Assembly (NCBI GenBank): GCA_003254885.1
Contig: QANT01006746.1
Span: 85,619 to 149,618 of the forward strand
Direction of reading: 5' to 3'
Source: Purshia tridentata
Lineage: Eukaryota; Streptophyta; Magnoliopsida; Rosales; Rosaceae
DNA length: 64,000 bases
The notes under the pieces were generated by a model. The model was not told where the DNA came from. It ran no database searches and saw only the letters and a list, made by a program, of their open reading frames with translations. Below, piece by piece: positions 12,001-20,368 of this stretch. Positions within the stretch are counted from its first letter, which is position 1; every line of letters begins with the position of its first letter. A program made the translations under genes and the position numbers.

Positions 12001-13419
12001 TGAAGCAAATGAAATCGCAAAGAATGAAGTTTCAAATGAAGAGGTCAGATAATAAAACTGGACTGTAATTATATATTTTGATCTCTCTATTTCTTTCCAT
12101 GCATTGCAAGTATCTATATGTTAGAAAAGTATTGACTTAGGGGGTAATTAATAGATCAAGGACGACAAAGAAGTTGAAGAAAATTCTCAGACAATATCTA
12201 TTGGTGAAGAAAAAATCAGAGAGAGTGAACAAGAAGATGAATCAAGAGATGAAAAATATCTGGGAGAGAAGAATGAAACATTTGATACCGAAACAAATGA
12301 AAAACAGCACGAGGAGGTTAGAGAATACAAAACAAACTTATTTTAGTTACCCTTTCGTTTCCCCTAATTTCTCATAGTCTGTGAAGTTGATTCTTTTCTC
12401 TATAATACAGTTGTCTGAGGTATATGAAAAAAGAAGCATGAGTGGGAAGGTTGAAGAACGGATCATATCTGAAGATACAAGTATCAAGGACCACGACCCA
12501 TTTTTCATCAAGGATAAGACAACGCAAGACAGTGTTTCAGAGGTTGCAGTTGAAAAGGTCAGATTGCACTAAACCCATCACTCCTTTCTTGCCATAGAAC
12601 ATAACTTGTAAAGAAAAAGGTTAAACATAGGACATTGGCTGTTGTCTACAACAGCTATGTTGATCTTGCACATTTGGAAGAAAACAATTTTGCTCAACTT
12701 TCTTTTAAGTTTTAAGAAACAAAATTGTTCCTTTATCTTTCTGACAGAAATTCCAATCTTCTTCGTTAAGAGTTCTAAAATAGTTAATGGTAATATCAAT
12801 TCAAAAGTCCAACAATTCATCTCACAAGCAGGACTCAAGCACTGAGATTTCTCAAGAAGAAGGAACCCTGGGCTTTGAAGCCAATGAAATCACTCAAGAC
12901 ATGAAGCAGCTACAGAAAACCTCTTACGCAGCAACCAGTATTCCAAGTGGAAACAAAGAAGTTGTAAAAAATCTCCAGGACCCAATTGTAGAAACTTCAC
13001 AAGGGGTTGCTACAGAAATCAAAGCAGAGGAATGTGGAACAGAGAAAATGAGTGAATCAGGTGCCATTTCATTAGCTGACATCATGCATGAATCAACAAA
13101 AGAAAGAACACTAGTGGTTACACGCTTGACTGAAGAGAAAGAAGCAACAGCTAGCAAAGCACTTCAAACTGAAGAAGAAGAGGAAGAAGAACACGGAAAC
13201 GGTGAAGAAGAGAAAGATGATGATGAACACAAAAAGGCAGATCCAGGCTATGATTCTCCGGTCATTGTAGAAGCCTCTACTGATGCTAAGGTTTCACCTA
13301 AGAAATCTCATAACATTCTTTCGGGTATGGGATCAAAGGTGAAGCATTCAATTTCCAAGGTGAAGAAAGCCATTATCGGTGGTAAGTCTTCTAGTTCAAA
13401 GACACAGTCAGAAAAATAA
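76..13419 (+). CDS. Giant glutamate-rich, repeat-built protein with basic C-terminal tail (about 3200 aa, 19 exons)
   Basis: Function unknown. Exons read: 76-117, 1333-2211, 2371-2707, 2974-3173, 3287-3517, 3606-4115, 4239-4364, 4450-4602, 4707-7319, 7568-7840, 7930-8442, 8840-8968, 9056-9208, 9298-9918, 10029-10298, 10388-12043, 12155-12316, 12411-12557, 12832-13419. All junctions are phase 0 except exon 3/4, and nearly all donors follow AG. The start is the 14-residue exon MATEADIPEAISVT. The product is very rich in Glu, Lys, Asp, Asn, Ser and Thr, nearly lacks Trp, shows no membrane segment and is probably disordered. The last exon ends in a Lys/Ser-rich basic block around SGMGSKVKHSISKVKKAI, which I recall from plant proteins loosely named titin-like or glutamate-rich. 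Exons 4-16 are tandem cassette duplications. Exon 1 and the 1.2 kb first intron are the least certain; an extra exon could lie there. A cytoskeletal or scaffold role would only be a guess. Confidence 0.82.
2974..7115 (+). repeat. Cassette copy A (exons 4-9) of the glutamate-rich gene
   Basis: First copy of a multi-exon unit. It holds, in order: an exon like DDTEEYIISNNTPVKVY, the EGNA...SPEYILEDGSEKF exon, the 170-aa exon with DDRDEDTISVQVAE, a 42-codon exon ending STEYQ, a 51-codon exon with IEAADLS, and the start of the large exon with APISDDETHAEESNKT. Copies B and C repeat these in the same order, with recognisably similar introns. Copy A differs by its hugely expanded 67-aa array. Confidence 0.85.
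5067..7070 (+). repeat. 67-codon (201-bp) coding tandem array, 10 full copies
   Basis: Ten in-frame copies of a unit that begins SKENLEKKIP, passes ETGLKEAEAENNEQ, NTDIAPEEKG and ILTDETALAIEDI, and closes VQAEENF. Partial units flank both ends. Most copies are exactly 67 residues; a few differ by one to three. The central copies (about the 6th to 9th) share EKQIPKAT, NNEHVQNTD and KEDL and are much more alike than the outer ones. The homologous position in exon 14 has a single copy, so the array grew after the cassette was duplicated. Confidence 0.93.
7116..9750 (+). repeat. Cassette copy B (end of exon 9 to exon 14) of the glutamate-rich gene
   Basis: Second copy of the unit seen at 2974-7115. 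It starts at EEKIGHGNIIVDD and holds exons 10-13, which match exons 5-8 one to one in length and sequence (91/77, 171/170, 43/42 and 51/51 codons), then exon 14, which matches the front of exon 9. The ancestral intron between exons 3 and 4 is absent here, because the corresponding residues are continuous with exon 9. Confidence 0.85.
7320..7567 (+). repeat. Tandemly duplicated intron with a collapsed exon scar
   Basis: The intron between exons 9 and 10 contains two successive intron-like copies. Both begin with a TATGCAATATA-like donor region and run through CATATGCATGTGACA and CTCATATT to an AACTGTTA or AATGTTA acceptor region. At their junction (about 7430-7443) the expected exon start, GTCCTTGA, runs straight into the next donor-like stretch. 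That is what remains if an exon copy was deleted between two introns. Confidence 0.65.
9751..10714 (+). repeat. Cassette copy C (partial): end of exon 14, exon 15, front of exon 16
   Basis: Third, partial copy. EEKIGHGNIILDD in exon 14 is followed by exon 15, which matches exons 5 and 10 (NDLSPECIPEDGSEKF). The front of exon 16 matches exons 6 and 11 up to ALQKYEP-like residues. After that the exon runs into unrelated 125-aa repeats. The intron between exons 15 and 16 is clearly related to those at 3518-3605 and 7841-7929. Confidence 0.8.
10766..11780 (+). repeat. 125-codon (375-bp) coding repeat, about 2.7 copies
   Basis: Copies start at 10766, 11141 and 11516, exactly 375 bp apart, in exon 16 of the glutamate-rich gene. 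Landmarks in each are K(V/A)SELAPE, ETEEE(I/F)K, KSDSQS, SSTLLPEE, ELKAS, EHGTTTQDK and, in the first two, ARS.EET.LQKEE. The third copy breaks off near the Gln-Glu-Lys after EHGTMA. A shorter repeated motif, CETTIE.NE..KNEVSNEE, follows at about 11880-12043. Confidence 0.92.
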
Positions 13420-14029
13420 AATAGCAAGAAAATAGATGATTCCTGCAGTTTCATGTGGGGGTGTGCTTGTTCTAGTTTCGAATGTTTCAGCACTATTCAA
13501 GAGTTTTGAGTGTGGTGTGTACTTGTGCAGCTTCAATCGGTTCAGATTTTTTTGGTTTTGGTGTGTGAATAAGTTCAGATTTATCATTTGTATAAAGTGA
13601 GGTAAAGAATTGCATGATTGTAAATTTGTAAAGTCATTGTGTTTAAGCATATATACAAGGAAGTTGGACTGTACTGGGTTTCTCACTTTATTTGAGTCAA
13701 AGTAAATGTTCTCTACTTGCCATATTCAAATTATGCACAACGAGCCAGCAGAGTGAGAGAGAGAGATTACACTGTTTAAGCGTACACTACTTACAGAAGA
13801 AATATTTTGAAACTTGCCGTTTTGTAAATTCTCACAACGAAAACAGAGCACCAACGCGCCAAATGATAGTCAGGGTACGGTATTAATACGTCACCGTTTT
13901 ATCTCGCATATTTAAATACGCTTACTGCGAAAATAAATTATTAAGGGGCGGGCGGCAATCGTTTCGTATCTGTAACGTTCAGATAGTTTCATTTCACATT
14001 TGTATGGAGAATTAACCAATTTTAATTTA
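13420..14029. other. 3' flank of the glutamate-rich gene and intergenic DNA
   Basis: A GT-rich stretch follows the stop codon and looks like a 3' UTR. It is followed by AT-rich DNA. I see no coding potential or recognisable RNA gene. Confidence 0.5.
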
Positions 14030-14984
14030 GAGAAATTTTAGCCATACTCCATAATTTTCTTTTAATATCCAACATATATTTTAAATTTGAATGAACCATT
14101 TTATTCCTTAGTAAAATTACCAAAAAAGACAAATTATAATTTTTAAAAAATCAAATTTTCTTTCCACACCCAACACCTAATACCTAACTTCTTTATCAAC
14201 CCTAACCTAACCATCCTCACTTATCCTCTCTCACACTCACACTACCATCAAATTAAACTCTAACATCAAAACAAGAGTTTTTAGGTAGATGAATGGTGAA
14301 ATCCTACCCTATGAGCCTCCAAATGATGTATGCGTGCATTGTGTAATTTTTTTGCATTTTTCCATGTTATAGACGTTTTAGAAATTTATGGTTTGGGATG
14401 TGTTCGGTGAACCAGAACCGAACACAACTACAATGTTCGGTTGGAGCCGGCCAAACAAATGACAAATGTTCGGTTGCAGCTGGCCGAACAAATGAGAAAT
14501 GTTTGGTTGATGCCAATCGAAGATTTGCGATGAACTCGGCAAACCAGAGCCGAATGACCTCCAACAGCGTAAATGAATCCAATTCAAAAATCCACTAAAA
14601 ACTCAAACCAATGGATAAAATTCAAATAAAAACAACAGACTCATCATAAAATACGTTTAATTTGCCCAAAATAACAAATAAAAAGCTTAAGAACTGAGAT
14701 TGGGTGTTCTATTCAGTGGTGGTGAGGGGAATATGGCAGCTATTAGGTATGGGTGTAGTGTAAATGCTTGGGTTGGGAGAGAAATTTATTATTATTGGAT
14801 ATATGTGTAAAATTGTGGGTAATGAGAGAAAATTAAAATAATGGGTTGAGTATTTATTAATAAGGGTAATGTGATAATTGAGATTGGGTAAAATAAGAAA
14901 AAACTGATTTGAAAAAGGTAGGTGTTGAATAAATTAAGAAATTGGGTAACAAAATAAGATTGTTGAATATAAATAAAAATTCCC
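14030..14984. mobile_element. Candidate non-autonomous DNA transposon, 955 bp, 8-bp target duplication
   Basis: TTAATTTA occurs immediately outside both ends (14022-14029 and 14985-14992), as an 8-bp target duplication would. The ends are weakly inverted: GAGAAATTTTAGCCATA at the left versus the reverse complement AGGGAATTTTTATTTATA at the right. There is no transposase. The interior is AT-rich and carries a GC-richer 33-bp minisatellite. The 8-bp duplication fits hAT-type or degenerate Mutator-type elements. The AT-rich duplication could also be chance. Confidence 0.45.
14432..14530. repeat. 33-bp minisatellite, three copies
   Basis: Units start at 14432, 14465 and 14498 with AATGTT(C/T)GGTTG, followed by AGC(C/T)GGCC(A/G)AACAAATGA in the first two. 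A more diverged copy may precede them at 14401. Because 33 is a multiple of three, several frames stay open across it by chance. It lies inside the candidate transposon. Confidence 0.8.
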
Positions 14985-14992
14985 TTAATTTA

Positions 14993-15514
14993 ATATGTTT
15001 AATATAATATTTCATGCAGGGATCAGTACTTAAGAGATGCAGCTCCAAAACGGTAAAACCCAGGAGTGAAAGCAACTTCACGTATAATTTTAAGAATTCA
15101 CTTCTACATCTCATGTTTTGTGGAAACCGAATTCAAAGTTGGAGCCACAATTTTGTAAACACGAAATTACTTGAAAAGCTGCAGCATGAAATCTTAGTAT
15201 GCCATCATCATGGCTACCAAAGTACCAATAGGCAATAGGAAGGCACAAAATTAAAGGTTGATGAAAGCAAGCAACTGTCAGTCTGTAACGACGGGTTTGC
15301 TTACGATACATAGAAGATTATTCTAATAATTTTGCAAAAACTTCACTAATTGGCAATAAATATAAATATTTGTATGGATAATCCTCCAGCAGCCTCTATT
15401 CCGGATATTACAGAAATCAAGTCAACAACAAAATCGATGAACAAAATTTTATTGGCCACTTGTGACCTTAAAATCAGCAGATCAAAGGCTTGCGAGATGA
15501 ATTGCTTGGCCCCT
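14993..15514. other. Intergenic region downstream of Pescadillo
   Basis: AT-rich DNA just beyond the Pescadillo stop codon on the minus strand; it probably holds that gene's 3' UTR. I see no independent gene. Confidence 0.5.
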
Positions 15515-18500
15515 TCAACCCTCCCTTCGTTTTTGAGATTCTTTAAGTTTTCTCTTCCGTTCCTTGATAACATCAACATTTTTCTTCTTTCGTTGTTTGC
15601 CTTTCTGAAATGAAGAAACATCCAGGACAAAATATTATTGCATTTAAAAGATAGTACAAGATGTAAACTGGGAGTCATATAAAAGATGAAGAAAAACCAA
15701 GAAACATGGTTCCCTACACGGAGAACCTTGTAAAAATTAATTCAAAGTTTGAGGAAAGCCATTTAATTATGCTTATATGGAAAACATGCATTAGAGTTCA
15801 CACAGAATTTTGGTTTAAGATAGCAATTCAAAATATTCTTAAAACTCAAAACAGGTTGACAATGGAATGAGGCCAAATTGAATGCAATACAACACCAAGA
15901 AAGTAAATAATTTAACCTATCTGTTTCCAAAACTGGTTTCTAAATTGTTAGAAAATGTCAATTTAGAAACCTATAGAAGTAGCATGGCATCATTAACAAA
16001 TTTACCTCCATGGCTTCAAGAAGACCCCTCTTCTTACGTGACATAAGAACTTTAGACATATTTGTGATATCCTCAGCAAGTTGGTCATAATCATGATCAG
16101 GTTCTTCCCTGTCCTCTGTCTCCTTAGCAGAGCTCTGATTATCTATATTTGAGATAGATGACGAATGTGGGACACCCTGAAGTTCCATATTTAATTCATC
16201 ATGATACTGCTTCTCAAGAGCCATCATCTGCATCAAGTCAGAATTCAGTTAACATCAATCAAGACCTAATGATGCAGTCTCAATGCACATAATAAAACCA
16301 AACAGCAGAAAGACCTCGCACATATCTACATCAAGCAACATCCTTTTAAACCTATTTACCTTCCGCTTTCTCTCAGCAGCTTCTTTTGCTTTTGTTCTGT
16401 CAACAACACCTTCAGCCAGTAAATTCTGAGGATCTTCCAAATCTTCTTTCCCCACACCTGGCAGTGGGAGGACTTCATTCCTGCCAGCAGCCTTTAATCG
16501 TTGAATGGTCTCAGCATACTCCGGAACATAATCTGCTGCCTCATTGTCAACAAAAGGTGACAAATGTGGGGGAGGATCCCTGTTAAAAGAGCAATTAAAT
16601 TAACAATCTTACAAGTCATAAACTTTTATTATCAAATTAAGTGTAGAAAAACACAGGTAATTAAGGGGGTAAATGAAGGTCCATCCATCCATGTAACCTA
16701 GGTGTGCACAAACAAACAGCTTATCAAGCAGAACATATCAAATGAGACTTACGAGTCATTTCGTCATGGTGCAAGGCAGAGAGGCTAACAACACACAGTC
16801 AAAACCAGACACACACACATACAAGAAAAACAAAGACAATGCCTTGAAATATTACCTTCCCACCAAATAAGCCCCAGTAGGCAAAAGGATCCGAGCATTT
16901 ACACAATCATAAACCCACTGTGGTTGAACATATTCTCTGGCAAGGAGCTTACGACCCTGCATTGACCTGTCAACAATCTGCAAAGTACATGAGCAGTCAA
17001 GCCATCACAATTGTGATACCAGATTTTTTTTTTTTTTTGCCAGAGATTCTACAGCGTGCAGTTTGCACATGCTGTTCATATGTGATGTGTTTAACAAGTC
17101 AATGACTTGGAGAAAAAAGTAAATGTAGCAGCATACCTGATGGGTGATGCTGTCATCATCTTCCCCAAATGGAGCCCCATCTCCTTCCCAGGAAACAATG
17201 CCACCAAAAGCAGGAATGACGAAAAGCAATGACTCTCTGTAAACCTGAACATAGAAGAGATTAACATATCAAACACAAGCACAATATTATTACACTGCCA
17301 AACAACTAAAAGAAAGAAACGGCATCACCGAAGATGAGTAATTCAAATTAATTTTGAAATAAGCTTGCACTTGACACCCCTCCACCCCCCCCCCCCCCNN
17401 NNNNNNNNNNNNNNNNNNNNNCCCCCCCCCCCCCAAAAAAAAAAAAGCCACCGCACCTATTTATCTGTAAGGAAATATTTTGAAATAAAAAGAATTCTAA
17501 GTTCCAATTTAAAATGTTAACGCTCACCTCACGGTTCAAGAAAAATTTCATATCCTTGAAGAGTTTCTTACACTCCTTTGTATCACTATCCTCGTCATCT
17601 TCACCAGGAACATCTTCAACAAGGTGCATCAATGCACCAGGTTCATTGGAAGGGAGTTGATGTTGAAGTTGGGCAAGTCTTAGTTCAGACTCATCAACTG
17701 AAGTCCCAATCTGCTGGCTCTCAACTTTCCCAGATCCAGACAAACTTGAAGCTTGAGGATCCAACACAGAGAACCGGGAGTTTGCATCAAAGTATCTTGA
17801 TAGTGCATAAAGATCTTCAAAGTCAGGAAAAAGTAAATCATAATCATGCATACACAGGCACACACATGATAACAGCTCAAGATAGCTAAAAACTCTAAAT
17901 GAGAGGCTAAGGACCTTGCAAATTGTCTTAAGCTACAAGTAAAAATTCCTACCTGCTGCCAAAGCTTCCAGCCGAGGATCAAGAATGGGTGGATACTTCA
18001 CATTAATGGAACGATATAAATTGCAATTCACAAAGGTAAGAAGAGCCTGAAACATATGAGAGGAAAAAATTTATTTTTAGAATTGGATGTTAGAATTGGA
18101 AATATCATTTACAGCACAGATATTTTTTAATCAAAATTGAAATAAAACAGTAAAAAATGTACCTCATAAAATTCCAAGAAATTTAGCATGATATTGAAGT
18201 CAATATCATCAGTCAAAACTTGCTGCAAAGGGTGAGGGGTCAACCATGTGACCTTTTGTCCCATAACCTCGGCCTGCACAAAGAAAAAAAAAACATATAG
18301 TCCGTACCCAAAAACAAAATATGCAAGTTAAAGACTCAAGGAAGCAGTGTATAGCAAGTAACTGCACCTGATAATATATTCCCTTAACAGATACAAAGAC
18401 TTTACGCAATTTATGAGTTCGAGATATGTAAGCTTGCCATTCGTGACTCAACCTAGCAAGAAAGCAACACCAAGCTTAAGATAAGGTGAGACTCCACAAA

Positions 18501-19494
18501 ATGAACTCGTAGAATCATCTAAACATCATTTTATACTTCAATCCTTTTTTTTTTTTTAGCAGAAGTATCTACCTCCGACATTTATGGATGAGTTTCACTT
18601 CTATTTTTTCCTCTACAGCAGGTAAGGCTGCAAAGAGGTGGACCATTGTGAGACAGTCATCCAAATCTCTAAGTGCATCAATGAAATTCGGGTACCTGCA
18701 ATTTCAAACATACCAAATAACAATCGTCAGAAACTCATTATACATCCAATAAGAGACTGAAACTAATTTTTTAATAATAAGACAGTTGACAAACCTCTGC
18801 AAAATAATTCTATCTAATTTGTAAGTGGGTATTCTTTGTCTCAGAAGATTTGCACGGTCCCGGTTCTTCTTTGCCTCTGCTTTCTTTACTTTCTTTTCAT
18901 ATGCCCTGATATCTCTCATGCGCTCAAGTAATGGTTCATGTTGAATGAACGAAACATCCTTTAAGTGATAATAAGTATGGTGATTTCCTTTCACCTTTTT
19001 CTTCGGCTCGCGAGGGAATACACCCTTCATAATACATAGTTTCCTACAATTTCCACGACCATAAAATGAATCACTGCATAATACAACCTCCCTTCTTTCC
19101 CAACAAAACAGTCTTAAGATAATTGAACCAATATCCAGCCAACCATCACTATGAAGCTAGAATAAACCTTCACACGCAAACCCACTGAATAGGTATGACA
19201 AATTATATAAATTCATGTAAACATATGGAAATTACAACTTTCATTTGTCTGTACCTGTAAAGGGGTAGACTGACTTGACATTGCTTGATTGCTTGTGACC
19301 TAGTGACGTACCTCGCGGCATTTCCTTCCTTTTTCTTTCCCTGAAAAATACGAAAGAAAATTAACGGTAAAGTGTTAGAAAATGATGATATTGTACATTG
19401 GAAACCTTTGCTTCAATATCGACATAAGTGAACAACTTATCGAAGACGATGGAAGTGACTAGGAACTTACCGGAGGCCTGTAATGCTTCACCAT
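15515..19494 (-). CDS. PES: Pescadillo homolog (PES/NOP7), 60S ribosome biogenesis factor
   Basis: Nucleolar protein of the PeBoW complex (with BOP1 and WDR12), needed for pre-rRNA processing and 60S maturation. Exons from the 5' end: 19494-19471, 19340-19255, 19043-18795, 18695-18573, 18452-18368, 18273-18163, 18046-17953, 17814-17528, 17244-17137, 16977-16856, 16579-16360, 16227-16006, 15604-15515, giving 598 aa (Arabidopsis PES is about 590). The start reads MVKHYRPP. The Pescadillo N-domain (about 1-280) includes [23 protein letters not shown] and [25 protein letters not shown] domain (about 338-425) has [18 protein letters not shown] and the conserved Trp in PQWVYDC. The tail is Lys/Arg-rich and ends [19 protein letters not shown]-like, fitting nucleolar localisation. 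All exons join in frame. One intron contains an assembly gap. Confidence 0.96.
17399..17421. other. Assembly gap (23 N) inside a poly-C tract
   Basis: Twenty-three undetermined bases flanked by C-runs on both sides and an A-run on the right. It lies in the Pescadillo intron between exons 8 and 9 and interrupts no coding sequence. True length is unknown. Confidence 0.98.
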
Positions 19495-19565
19495 GGCTAA
19501 GCAAACGTTGAGACTGAGAATTAGAGACAGCTAGAGAGCGCACGGACTACGGAGGTTGAAGAAGG

Positions 19566-19574
19566 TTAGGGTTT
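19566..19574 (-). promoter_or_regulatory. Telo-box (AAACCCTAA) upstream of Pescadillo
   Basis: The minus strand reads AAACCCTAA about 70-80 bp upstream of the Pescadillo ATG. Telo-boxes near the transcription start are typical of plant ribosomal-protein and ribosome-biogenesis genes, so the position fits the gene's role. No site II (TGGGCY) element was seen close by. Confidence 0.6.
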
Positions 19575-19679
19575 AAGAGGACTGGCTTCGGGTCGTTCGG
19601 AAGGTTCGGGTTTGTGACCGGTCGGGTTATTGGCTGTAAAGGATCTCATTTAAAAGCCCCGCAAATTTATTTCTCGGGT

Positions 19680-20150
19680 AAAAGTTTAAAACACATTTTT
19701 AGCCCTCGTGTTTTGAGTAAAAAGCATATTTGGTTCTTTTTCAATTTTTTTAATTTAATTCTTGTGTTTTATATGTTTTTTCAATCTTAGGACATTATAT
19801 ACCTGGTATGAAAATTTTCTTTAAATCAAAATCAATTTTCATATTATGAGTATTTTCTCGTATAAGGATGTTTTCTCATATGAGGTGTATTTTTTGTATG
19901 AGATGCATTTTTGCATATATAAGAGTATTTTTCTGCATCAAAAGCATTTTTCTCGTTTAAAAGACAGTTTTTTAGTATTAGACACATTTCTCATATAAAG
20001 TATATTTTTACATACAAAAGGCATTTTCCTATATATACATATTGTTCAATTAAATTATCCCAGAAAAGAGTGGGTTTAAAAAGCTTATTGGGTACTAAAA
20101 GATGTTGTTCAATTAAATTATCCTAGAAAAAAGAGGGAAAAGAAGGGAAC
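19680..20150. repeat. Degenerate AT-rich tandem repeat in the PES-CDT2 intergenic region
   Basis: Repeated units of about 25-30 bp of the form (G/A)TATTTT..CATAT(A/G)AG(A/G). The left edge resembles the AGCCCTCGTGTTTTGAG-type termini common in non-autonomous plant elements. No gene was seen here. Confidence 0.45.
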
Positions 20151-20196
20151 GAAAGAAATGGAGAAACATGATCTGGGTTTCCGCGCCAGCTGGCAT

Positions 20197-20235
20197 CCGC
20201 CAAACTTAAAACGTCAAATTCATGTTCCCGCCAAA
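20197..20235 (-). promoter_or_regulatory. Paired E2F-type sites upstream of CDT2
   Basis: CCGCCAAA occurs at 20197-20204 and 20228-20235; on the minus strand each is TTTGGCGG, matching the plant E2F consensus WTTSSCSS. A related GCGCCAA lies just downstream. They sit about 135-170 bp upstream of the CDT2 ATG. E2F control in S phase would suit a replication-licensing regulator; this is inferred from motifs only. Confidence 0.55.
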
Positions 20236-20368
20236 GTTCCGTCGCGCCAAGGGCCAATAAACAAATACAGAAAAAGAAAAAGACAATCCCTAAATTCTCG
20301 ACTCCCCAGTTCTCTCTCTCACAGCTCTGTGGTCTGCTACGTCGTCTCCGTTCCTGAAAAAATTTCCG

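Noticed and set aside
14367-14598. Overlapping open frames on both strands with an 11-residue repeat
   Set aside because: Caused by the 33-bp minisatellite, whose period is a multiple of three. There is no gene context and it lies in a likely transposon.
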